From: Voacanga thouarsii
Lineage: Eukaryota; Streptophyta; Magnoliopsida; Gentianales; Apocynaceae
Direction: 5' to 3'
DNA: 64,000 bases
Assembly: GCA_026120185.1 (NCBI GenBank)
Contig: JANUWF010001188.1
Coordinates: 2,914,001-2,978,000, forward strand
The notes under the pieces are model-generated. The model saw only the letters and a program-made list of their open reading frames with translations. It was not told the origin of the DNA and did no database searches. A program made the translations under genes and the position numbers. Position 1 is the stretch's first letter. Each line of letters starts with the position of its first letter. Positions 32,842 to 43,734 of this stretch are shown here, in pieces.

Positions 32842-33720
32842 ATTCCGTACTCCAAACCGAAGGAGATATTGTATGGTGAAAGGAGTTAATTGCACTGAAG
32901 TTTGTTATTAAGGGTTCATGTCAAGCCACTTGACTTCCTGGACTCTTGGGTAGTCATAATGTGTTGCTAGATACCGCTCATGATCTGGGAATATGGGTTT
33001 ATTAATTAATAATTAATAAACCAATCCTGATTAGAATTAATAGGATTAATTCTAATTAATTATGGATTATCAATCTCAAAGACGTTTGGATTAATTCATG
33101 TTCGCTACCAATTGACTGGGAAACCTAATAGGTCACACACAATAGAGGATTTTATACTCAAGATGTTATTTTATAACATAGTGGGGTTGATTGAGAGAAA
33201 GAGAAGTTGTTGTGAATAAATTGTAATTAGTTATAATTTGTGGTCCACTCTAATTGTTTTGGAATTCTAGATTTTCAGTGAATTTTTTTGTTTTATATGA
33301 TGATAATCGAAACCCTAAAAGGAGGTAATTCACACAAGAAATAAAAAACCACAAAAACCTTCTCTTCTTCTCTCTCTCTCAATTGTTCTTGTGTAGAACC
33401 CTAGCCGCCATCTTTTTCTGCTAGCACAAGAAATTTTGGTGCTTGAGTATTCCTCTGTGTGGATTACTATTAGAGATAATCACACACTATAATTATAGTG
33501 GTTAGACTTTCCACTCTTGTGAAGTTGTATCTAGAGGATTGCTAGATCGCGCCTCAACTTGAAGAAGAAATTTTTATTCTTCGGACGATCAAACAAAGAT
33601 AAAAAGCTGATACCTTTATTATCTTTATATCTTATTTTCCACATATAGGCGGGTCTTGGGATAGTATCTCGTTTTATTTTCCAATACGCCATATAAGATA
33701 CGTGCCTGAGATACTCAACA
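32842..33720 (+). repeat. 5' LTR of copia-2, second part
   Basis: Begins with the second ATTCC (32842-32846) and continues the copia LTR (GTACTCCAAACCGAA, compare 49490-49503) to ATACTCAACA at 33720, immediately before the primer site. It includes a pyrimidine-rich stretch (33361-33395) and ACCCTAGCCGCC, as in the 3' LTR. Confidence 0.8.
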
Positions 33721-33721
33721 G

Positions 33722-33733
33722 TGGTATCAGAGC
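33722..33733 (+). other. Primer binding site of copia-2
   Basis: TGGTATCAGAGC, one base after the LTR end. Confidence 0.85.
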
Positions 33734-34164
33734 CATGCTATGTGTGGCCTACAGACATTATTTTGGCATGAAAAACTTTTTTCATGTATTTGTCATTATC
33801 TTCGTTCGTTGTGAAAATCGTTTTCACTCGAGTCGAAATCGTTTTGAGCTTTGTTGGTTGGGTCCGTAGCACAATATGATTGTGTAAAAGTTATAGCATA
33901 TTTCGAAAGATGCTTTCTTTATGTGCTGAAAATTTTCTACAAAAAATGTTTTCTTGAACATGGTTGTTGCCCTCCGTTTCGTCTTGTGAATTTGATTTTC
34001 TGTTTTGTTTTTTTTTAAACTAACAAATTGATTGTTGTTTTTAGCTTCAAAACAGAAAATTCTGATGAGAATTGTTCTTACTAAAATTCTGCAGAAGATT
34101 AGGGCACCAGAAAATATTTCTGAAAAAATTTTCTGAAAATCGCCGCCATTTCCCAACTACAGCC
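33734..34164 (+). other. copia-2 leader, first part
   Basis: Untranslated leader after the primer site, A/T-rich with repeated GAAAATTCTG-type words. It is interrupted by the solo Tekay LTR at 34165 and continues at 38346. No gene seen. Confidence 0.6.
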
Positions 34165-34412
34165 TGTGAAACCCTATCTAAAACCAACCCTAGGCTAAGG
34201 GGATCGGGATGCATATCATATTTTTTTAGATGCATAAATATATTTTTGAATGATTTTATGTGTTTTGGAATTGTGATTTATAGTCTAGAAGGCTTAATTG
34301 TGCTTATTGAGTAGGAATGACAAAATGGTAATTTTGCTTGAAATGGAAATAGGGAGATAGCTTGGGGATTGAATAGGAAGAATATTTAGGAGAGAAAATA
34401 AGAGCAAGAGTT

Positions 34413-34475
34413 GTTGTGGTTTAATAGTTAGAGTTTTGGAATTTATCTCTAAGGTCTTGAGTTCAAATCCTATCA
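34413..34475 (+). other. tRNA-like module in solo Tekay LTR (decayed)
   Basis: GTTGTGGTTTAATAGTTAGAG and, 30 bases on, GAGTTCAAATCC. It matches 22728-22797 with several C-to-T/G-to-A changes, and the B box has lost its CG. Confidence 0.4.
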
Positions 34476-36060
34476 TTTAAGTTTTGGCATGATTAAATTT
34501 TATTTTAGATAGGTGGATATTTTCGTCCCTTGTAGGCCATAAGAAGGAGTAGGAGTGTTTTCCTAGGAGAGACATGAAAGGAACGTCCTAATCCTATTCT
34601 TGTACCCTACAAAAACTCTTAAGGGATTCATACCCTTTTTGCTCTCTAGTTTACCTTAATTCTTTATCAATTAAGTTGCTCAATTTATCCAAGCCATTTT
34701 TATTTCCAGAAAATTCCAGCAAGACTCTTTGATCTTGGAGTTTCAAAAATGTCAATATGAGGATAGCATATTGACTAAAAATGGGGAAGGGGTTATGGAA
34801 GGTTCTCAAAAGAATTAATCTCCATAGTTGAATCTTCAAACTCCACCCTATAAGTGTTCATTTTCTTCATGTAGTAATCTGGAAAATTTTTCTAGCTTCT
34901 TGGTCAGTCCAACTTTTGGAATTTTCCACCATTTTTCCCACTCAAATACTGCCAGAAAAATAGCCACCTTGATTAGCTTGAAGACTGAAAACTTTGGCCA
35001 AAATTCGAACTGCACAAAGTTGTGCAAACCAGAAAAAAATTATGGGCAAAATTCGCAACATAATAGTCCAAAAACCAAGTTGTTTCCTCTAGCCTTCAAA
35101 CTAGTAATTCATCTCTATCTTTCCTCCATAAAGAAGGCTGGAAAACAGCCTTAAAGGACCCTCCAATACCCCTTCAAACATTCTACAAGTCGGATGGATC
35201 ATTGCAGAAAAATGTGTACAAAAATTCTAGCAAACCTCTTGAATGAACAACCAGAAATTCCAGCCTTGTTCCCTCTTCAATCCTATCCGAAACTCACTCC
35301 AATTTTCTGTAAAACCAACCTTAGTCAGCCATGAATTGAACTCCTTCACCTTCTCCATTGATCTGCATGAATGAAGCTCCATGGCTACTCCTTAAATCAC
35401 TCCATCAATCACTACAATCAAGCCTCCAATTAAAGTTCAAAATTCTAGCAAATTGCTCTATGAAAACACCTTGGATTAAGCTTCAAACAACCAGAAAATC
35501 TTCCACCATTACACTCTGAATTTCGGCCACCCTATAGCTCATTCAAACCTCATTCAACTCAGGAAAACTCCAGCAATCCAGTCGGCCATAGCAGCTCCAA
35601 GAACCTCCATCAACTAAGCCATTCTTACCATATCTTCTACCTTAATTCACTCCCTAAATTACTTCTTTTGAATTTCAAACAATCAGCTTTCCCTCTTCTC
35701 CCTAATCTGAAAATTCAATCACAAGGATTCTCCAATCCATTCGGCCAACTCCATCCAACAAAATTTCGTCTAGCTTTCCTCCATTCTTTCCATTTCTCCA
35801 AAGAACACCAAGAACACACACCACCATTCTCCAAGCCTAAGACCACTCTAAACACCTCTAATCTTCTCCAAAAACTTCAGATCACATCTACTCATCCTCT
35901 AGAATCCATTTTTGTAATTTATAACATCAAATGCTGAAATCAAAACTCTACTTTCAGATCAAACAAACCAGAATTTTCTTGAAGACTCAAGAACATTCTC
36001 AAGGTAAACATGAACGATTATGTTCATTTTCCTCCCTCTTCGATCTTTAATGAAATATAC

Positions 36061-36065
<5 letters not shown>

Positions 36066-36114
<49 letters not shown>
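36066..36114 (+). repeat. (CT)n microsatellite
   Basis: A 49-base CT run ending beside CGGCCGAAATGG. It is homologous in place to the GA runs of the other Tekay LTRs but twice as long. Confidence 0.95.
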
Positions 36115-36116
<2 letters not shown>

Positions 36117-37291
36117 CCGAAATGGTTGTTTCAACCATGGCCATTTTCTTTTCTTCCTTCAACGTAGTCATCATTCGAGTATGTCTCTTTAACCCTCTCC
36201 TTAATTTTAAAATCATGTCTCTTAGATGTAATTAGAAAAGGATGGAATATGATTAGTGATTGAGTATGTGTTTATATGATGGAGTTGGGATTGAAGTATG
36301 AGGATGATTTGTCATGGTTGAGTTTTATGATGTTTTAGGGTTTGTTGCATGCTCTTCATATCGTGAGTTAGTGTGGATGATTAAGTATGGTAGATATTAT
36401 GTCACCTTTGGTGAATAGGGTTTTATGTTCTTGTATTCTTGTTGAAGCCATGAATATGAGTATGTTTAGTGGAGTTTGGATCATGTGATGGTAGATATGG
36501 ATCTATGCTTTTATTCATGAATTGAATGGTTTGTGGATTGGTGTTAAAGTCTATGTTCATGATTTTGGTTAGCAATAGGAGAATTATGATCATGCCCTTG
36601 TTATTCCTAAACTATTTAAGTTAGCCAATTTTATTACATTAATAAAAATTAATACTATATTTTCTTCTAATAGTTTCAAAAACCCTAGGAAGGTTTGGAA
36701 TTGGATTGTTAAATGAAATAGTGGAATTTTAGCCAAATAAATGATATCTTCTATTAAAATTAAAATATAAAAATATTATATATAATAATAATATCAAATA
36801 AAGCCTTTTATATAAATAATCATGATAGGTAAAATATTAATCTTATAAGTCATATATTCATAAATACTATTAAAATTTATATTATATTTTAATCAAAATA
36901 TATTAAAATTTACTTATTATTAATTTTATTTATCAATTATTTTCTAAATATTAATTATTAATTAAGAGAATAGTAATAGTTTATTATTTTAATAATATTA
37001 TCTAGGACTTGGACCCTTTATCAAATAAACCCTAGTTTATTTATTAATAACAAAGATTTATACCTACAACTTATTAATAATTATTTCTCAATCCCTAGTG
37101 ATTTTATTATCAAACTAGATTTATTTTGATAAAATCCTTTTGTTTATTTAACCTTAAAGTTTGGAACATTAGGGTCATGATTGTAGGAAGTTGAACTAGG
37201 ATTATTTATAGAAACAAATTTGGCTTGAGTTTAATTATGGCTTGTGTTTATCCCAGGCGGGGTTAGGTCAGCTTTGAAAGTAAAGGATCAG

Positions 37292-38084
37292 GTAAGCTCC
37301 TGCATAAAACTTGTTTGTTGTAAAAGGTTACTATGGCGAACCAAACACGAAGTATGTCAACACTGATTTTGTAAAGGCAATTGAGGACCGTTTTCTCTCT
37401 TATTTCAGTCAAACAAATTACTTGAAAAACCATAAGCAGTTTTACTCAAACACTAAACTCTTTCTAAAATCAGTTTTGTCACAAAATTTAGAAATCCTTA
37501 ATTTCCATTTTCAAGTAAAGCTATGTTTTATCAGTTTTCTCCCAAGTGTAACAATTAACGTTGAGTACTCAATAAGGGTAGGCTAGTAGTACTAGTTTTG
37601 AAGAGCAAGAGCGAGTCTTCTGGCAGAGGCCACCTCCAGAAGATGAGCTCAACTTGGAGAAGCGATAGTACTACTTAGTCATGCCGGTCCGAGCTAGAAG
37701 GTTTCAGCCATGTGGACTGTGTATTGCCGGAGTAGACAACCGGTTTTGTTTAGGTATAGAGAATGAGGAGTATCTTACCCGGTAGGCCGTACACCTACCT
37801 TTTGTCAGTCTACACAAAGTGTGGCATTCTGACCACTGTATGAACATGGGGCCCAACATGTGGTACCCATGGCCGCCTAATTGAGTGATTGTATTTATTG
37901 TGCACTTGTATGGTTTGAAAAGAGGAAAACACCACTCTTTATTTTAACTTTATTTATTACTTGCCAGCATTTTCCCTTATGAAATGTTTCAACTTGCATA
38001 CATGAACTGTTTTACCTGAACACTCAAAGCACACACGGACTTACTGAGATTTTTATCTCATCACCCTTTTTACCATGATTTCAG
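37292..38084 (+). other. Candidate intron within the solo Tekay LTR
   Basis: GATCAG|GTAAGCTCC donor and CATGATTTCAG|GTTGAT acceptor (793 bases), equivalent to the pairs in the full element. Confidence 0.4.
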
Positions 38085-38345
38085 GTTGATCCTGCTGTAG
38101 GGATGAGTAGCTAGTTGTTGCCTGCTTTAGAAGATATTGTGTTATTTATTTTATGTAATGCTTTGAGAGATGAGAGTAAATAATTTATTTTGGATTTGTT
38201 CTTGAATTTTTGGGTTGTAATAAGTTTTAATTTCAAAATATTATTTTATTTTTGTTGTGTGTCATAGTTATAAAGACCCTTTGTCCTTTGGACGGGGCGA
38301 CATCCCTGGCCCTACTGGGCCTAGGTTATGGGGTGTTACATAGCC

Positions 38346-40180
38346 AGCGCCAGCTCTGACCTCCAAACCGGTGCTGAATCCATTCTATTTGTGATGTCTA
38401 GAAATTATTTTTGGAAGAGAAAAATTTTTAAAACCAGAACAGAGCTGGCGCCGGCTCTGGCTTCCAAACTGGCGTCGGTTCTGCTTTGTTTTACACATTC
38501 CAGCTATTTAAAAAAAAATTCAAGAATATAATTTTGAAAGTGAAAAATCTCATTTGATGAGAGGTGGTAAAATAAAAATTTTTCCAAGGGGTCACCCACT
38601 CGCTGACCGGCCAGCAAAACCGTCGTTTTCGTTGCCGAAGACGGGACCCAAAAGCATTTTCTCAAAATTAGTTTTGCGACAAATAATTTTATTTTTCAAA
38701 ATAGTGATTTTGAAAATTTAAAATTAATGTATTTTTCTAAAATATTGATTTTAGAATTTGTTTTATTTTTTCAAAATAGTGATTTTGGAATAATAAAAAG
38801 TATATGTTTATTTTGTTTAAGCATAGTCAATGGCATGGTGGATGGTGATGGACTAAAACCAATTATATCTGTTCATGCATTTTACAATTTTAGTTTTTTT
38901 ATGAAATAGGGCCTGTGTGTCTTGCCTTCTCTAAAATTCTTGTGTAATTCTCTTCTCATCTAACTCCCTTTGAATGTAACTCGAAGTTTTCTCTCTTTAG
39001 GAAATTTTGCAATTAGTTTACATAAGTTAGGTAGGAGTAGAATTATTTTATTTTGGAGATGGCAACCAAAACAAGGCGAGAAGGTAAGACATTCTACTTA
39101 AATCATACATGAATACATAGGATTAACCATATTAATTTCCTTTATGGATCAAAGAAATTAATTTAGGATAAAGTCCATTACCATACCACATAATCGCTTT
39201 ATTACTATGATTATCAATTATGTGATTTATTGGATTTTATGCATGTCATTCAATGAAATCACTAAAAGGAACAAATCCCTCAATTAATATTAAACCTAAT
39301 TCCTTCCATTAATATAGTAAGAACAAGAGTCCTTTTTTTAGACCAGGTTGTTGGGCAAACCCAAGCCTACTTAACATCGGGCATGTTCAAGCTATGGAGT
39401 TAAATTCCTTTGGAATTAAATTCCTGATTAATGGGTTGGGTATAACTAAATTCTTTATCCCAGTTGGGCAAACTCAAACATAAAGATATTTAGAGTAAAA
39501 GTTGGGGTAGCCCAAAAGGCTTTAACTGGATAAGCATATCTTAGCACTCCAACAGCCTTTAAGGTAAGGTAGAAATAAAGGCTTGCGACTTAGAGGCTAA
39601 AGGTAAAACTCAAACTACAACCCCAGTTACGGGGACAAGGACAGATGGAGTTTACCAAAAAGAGACAGGGATTTCTCCTTTTGATGATTTTGATGAGAAA
39701 TTATATCTATATGGCCCTCCCAAGAAACAATCTTTATCCTTCCTTAACCAAGATAAAGAAAGAAAATTAGCTCTCCCACATAAAAAGTAAAAATGCTTAG
39801 CTTAGACCTTCCACGTAAAGAATGAGTTCTACCATAGAAATGACTTCCCAGGAAAATAAATAGATTGACCGTGGTTTAAGATTAAAAGCTATTAATCACC
39901 CAACAATCCGGTAGTTACATACGATGTAATTGGTATTAGATACCTACCAATGAACTTAAGGGTAGCTTGTTGGGTAAACCCAAGGTTATTCTTGAGGAAT
40001 TTGGATACCGGTCCACTAGGAAAGCTTCCAATGGGCTTTCCCGAATCAGTAGTGAGGGCTATTAGTTTGAGTAAAATAGTGGAGTAAAAATGCATTTAAT
40101 TAAAGTCCTAATTATTTGCATATCATATGCATATACAAGTAGCTAATGCTTTCTATCTTTACATCTAGGTCACTTGCATC
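38346..40180 (+). other. copia-2 leader, second part
   Basis: Long untranslated leader before gag. From 38346 to 38500 it carries GGCGCC-type dyads resembling those of the Tat-type LTRs (GAGCTGGCGCCGGCTCTGG near 38440). At 39059 a short frame starts (MATKTRREG), running straight into the donor-like AAG|GTAAGA at 39083/39084. An acceptor-like ATCTAG lies at 40163-40168, just before gag. Between them are four TTGGG-N4-CCCAA hairpins. No other gene seen. Confidence 0.5.
39351..39983 (+). repeat. Four TTGGG-N4-CCCAA hairpins in the copia-2 leader
   Basis: Copies at 39351-39364 (loop CAAA), 39464-39477 (CAAA, one stem mismatch), 39502-39515 (GTAG) and 39970-39983 (TAAA). Each has a 5-base stem. 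Spacing is irregular, so this is not a simple tandem repeat. Confidence 0.6.
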
Positions 40181-41040
40181 ATGTCAACAAACTTGAACTT
40201 ACGTAGCATCTTGGAAACTAATAAGTTAACTAAATCAAATTATCTCAACTGGTATAGAAATTTGATAATTGTTCTCAAATCAAAAAAGTTGTTCTACGTG
40301 CTAGATGCTTCTATTCTGTCACCACCAGCTCAAGAGGCCCATGCTGATGAGCATATTGTCCACAAAAGGCACAAGGAGGATAGTGATATAGTATTATGTA
40401 TTATGATAGCATCCATAACTCCCCAGTTGCAAAAACAGCACGAGCATATGGATGCTCAATCGATCATTTTACACTTTCGAGAGCTGTTTGATGCCCAAGC
40501 CAGAACTGAGAGATACGGGATCTCAAAGCAATTATTCTATTGCAAAATGGCAGAAGGTTCTTCTATGACCACTTATGGGCTGAAGATGCTGGGCTTAATT
40601 GAGAAGCTTGGATCTCTCGAGTTTGCAATGGATCATGACTTAAGTGTTGACTTAATTTTACAATCTTTGCCTAATAGTTTCTCACAATTTGTGATTAACT
40701 ATCAGATGAACAAGATTGAGTCCACCATTCCTGAGTTGATCAATCTTCTCAAAACTGCGGAGTCCTCCATGAAGAAGGATTCCAATGCAGTTTTAATGTT
40801 AGAATCTTCCTCTTCTAAAAAGAAAGTTTAAAAGAAGAAGAAGAAGGCTCCCATGAAGCTCAAAGGTGGTGTAAACAAGAAAAACGCAGCTACCAAGAGC
40901 CCATGCCATTATTGTGGGAAGATGGGCTACTGGAGGCGCAACTGCAAAGCCTACTTGGAGCTCATTAAGGACATGAAGCAGAAGGAGAAGCTTACAAGCA
41001 CTTCTACTTCTACTCTGGGTATGTTTCTGATTGAGATAAA
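40181..41040 (+). pseudogene. copia-2 gag (broken)
   Basis: Capsid and nucleocapsid part of a Ty1/copia polyprotein. The frame begins MSTNLNLRSILETNKLTKSN at 40181, with the usual LNWYRNL block (residues about 24-30). The core DAQARTERYGISKQLF and the helical LLKTAESSMKK region follow. A TAA at about 40829-40831 separates it from a Lys-rich run and the zinc knuckle CHYCGKMGYWRRNC (about 40903-40944), in which the usual His is Tyr. The same frame then continues into protease. With a single stop and a damaged knuckle it is close to intact, unlike pol. Confidence 0.8.
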
Positions 41041-43052
41041 TACTGCCTTTAAAAATGAGATATGGGTATTAGATACCGAATATGGATCTCATTTGTGCAA
41101 TAACTTGCAGGGACTAAAGAGTAGTAAAAGGCCAGAGAAAGGCGATGTGGACCGACGTACTACAAATAGGGCAAAGGTTACTGCACTTGCTGTAGGGACA
41201 TACGAGCTGAACCTGCCTTCGGGATTAATTATAGAATTGCAAAACTATTATTTTGTACCAGTTTTAATGAAAAACATTATCTCAATTACGTGTTTAGACT
41301 TATATGGATTTTATTTGATATTTAAGAATAAATGTTATTCTTTTTCATTGAATGATATTCATTATGGTTCAGTAACTCTGGTTAATGGTTTACATGTTCA
41401 AGACTTGGATAATCTAATTCTTAATATAAATAATAAGAAACCTAAAATAGATAACTCTAACACCTCTTACTTATGGCATTGTCATTTGGGCCATGTAAAC
41501 GAAAATCGTGTTTCTAAGTTACACAAGCCTGGTGACTTAGGGTCATTTGATTATGAATTATATGGCATATGCGAGTCTTGTTTACTTGGTAAAATGACTA
41601 AAACTCATTTTTCAGGAAAAGGAGAATGGGCCAAAGAGTTATTAAAACTCATGCAATTTTATGTATGTGGCCTAATGTCAATACAAGCAAGATGAGGTTA
41701 TAACTATTTCATAACCTTTATCGATGATTTCTCATGATACGGATATTTGTATTTAATGAAATACAAATCTGAGGCCTTTGAAAGGTTCAAAGACTTCAAG
41801 AATGAAATAGAGAAACAACTTGGCAAAAATATTAAGACTTTAAGATCTGATCAAGAAGAATAATACTTGAGCCAAGAGTTTCTGAGTTATCTTGGAGATA
41901 ATGGGATATTATCTCAATGGACTCTACCATATACACCTCAACATAACGGTGTATCTGAGAGAAGGAATCGAACCCTTCTAGATATGGTACGAACCATGAT
42001 AACTTCTGCAGACTTACCAAAATCGTTTTGGGGGTATGCACTAGAGACTTCTATTCATGTTCTAAATAGAGTTCCTACAAAAACGGTTGATTCTACCCCA
42101 TTTGAGATGTTCTTTGGTAAGAAACCAAAGTTTTTCTCACTTGTGAGTATGGGGTTGTCCTACCTTTGTCAAAAGGCCACAGTCAGAAAAATTTGATAGT
42201 AAGTCTGACAAGTGTTTGTTTGTGGGATAACCAAAAGAATCTTTCGGATATTACTTTTATTTACCCTCCGAAAACAAATTTTTTATTTCAAAGCATGTCG
42301 TCTTCTTAGAGAAGGAGCACATGCTCAAAGGGGATAGTAGGAGTAAGACTAAACTTAGTGAAGTTCATGAAGACTAAACAAACGAGGATCAATCGTCTAA
42401 CCTCACATCTATTGAGAGAACAGATGAACCTTCTAATACACAAGAACCTCGTAGATCTAGTAGGATACGTGTGGCACCTAAGAGATATGGATTTCTCATA
42501 AGTAACCATAATGACGTATTGCTCATAGATAAAGATGAGCCTACTATTTACAATAATGTTCTGAACAGTTCAGAATCTGATAAATGCCTTGAGGCCATGA
42601 AGTCAGAAATGGATTCCATGTACAACAACTAAGTATGGACTTTGGTTGATCCACCTAAAGGAATTAAACCTATTGGGTGCGAGTGGGTTTTCAAGAAGAA
42701 AACGGGCATGGATGGTAACTTAGTTACCTATAAAGCACGACTAGTGGCGAAAGGTTATCGTCAACAATATGGTATTGACTATAATGAAACCTTCTCGCCA
42801 GTAGCCATGTTGAAATCCATCAGGATACTCCTAGCCATTGTTGCTCATCATGATTATGATATTTGGCAAATGGATGTGAAAACAGCTTTCTTAAATGGAA
42901 ATCTGACTGAGGAAGTGTATATGATACAACTTGAGGGTTTCATATCCAATGATAGCACAAAGGTGTGCAAGTTGCAAAGGTCCATTTATGGACTTAAGTA
43001 AGCTTCTAGGAGTTGGAACATCCATTTTGATGAAACATTCAAAGAGTTTGGT
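41041..43052 (+). pseudogene. copia-2 pol, first part: protease, integrase, RT fingers (broken)
   Basis: Protease carries LDTEYGSH in place of the usual DTGCGSH (about 41068), so the catalytic triplet is damaged. The pre-integrase domain has WHCHLGH and CESCLLGK (41475-41600). Integrase has FIDDFS, RSDQ and the SERRNRTLLD glutamate region (41700-42000), broken by stops near 41693, 41737 and 41861. RT begins about 42640 with KPIGCEWVFKKK, YKARLVAKGYRQQ, DYNETFSPVA and QMDVKTAFLNG, and ends with CKLQRSIYGLK, then a stop and ASRSWN. At 43052 it is cut by the copia-3 LTR. The RT palm continues at 47801. Confidence 0.85.
43048..43052 (+). repeat. Target-site duplication TTGGT, left
   Basis: TTGGT here and TTGAT at 47796-47800 flank the copia-3 solo LTR and differ by one G-to-A change. 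Confidence 0.65.
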
Positions 43053-43734
43053 TGTTAGGGATATGCCCTAGATTCAAATTGTACTTATACTATTATCGTT
43101 ATGTTTTATATAATAATATAAGGTTTTTCTTTCCATGAATAGTGTATTTTGTTTTGTGGTCATCAAGTACGTGACTTGATAGTAAAACCTAACAATGAAT
43201 ACAATGACTATTCTAAAACTGTCCTTGATCGATTATTATTATTGGAACAATAATAAATTAAGATTAGTATGTTTGTGACTTGATGGCTATGTTTTACTGG
43301 TCATAGATATTTGTGATATCAAGTCAAAATATAAATAAATGTTAGAGAACATTGTATTAGACATGACCCACTGTGAGAGTACTTTATGGAACATGTCATA
43401 AGTACTTTCTAACCATAATGATATTAAAAGTCCTTCGATCTAAATTCATCATAGTTTCCTACTTCATAAGTTTTATATTTTGACATTATCTAAAGTTGTC
43501 TTTAACCAGATAATAAATTAGACTACTGTTGGATATAGAATAAATCAAGGAGAGGAATATGATTGATAGTGAAGGAATTTGTCCCTCTCAATTATAGGAG
43601 AGATATCCATGAGCCCCTTGATAAATTAGACTGTTAAAATGCATGGCTGTGCTCAAATATATCAATCTAAGATATTAATATCATTTATTTGAACAGTCTA
43701 CTATGAAATCAAGAAATAATTGATTAAGCTTAAT

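Larger units (their letters stand above)
34165..38340 (+). repeat. Solo Tekay LTR
   Basis: A 4176-base plus-strand LTR from TGTGAAACCCTATC to GGTGTTACA, flanked by CAGCC (34160-34164) and TAGCC (38341-38345), a TSD with one C-to-T change. No internal region remains, so it is a solo LTR left by recombination. It shares with the full element the tRNA-like module (34413-34475), the microsatellite, the candidate intron, the palindrome (37561-37572) and the CTTTGGACGGGGCGACATCC block. An extremely A/T-rich stretch covers 36600-37140. Confidence 0.85.

Noticed and set aside
36010..36235. Frames with long Ser-Leu or Arg-Glu runs around 36066-36114 (and 20907-21137, 30686-30937)
   Set aside because: They are translations of CT/GA microsatellites.
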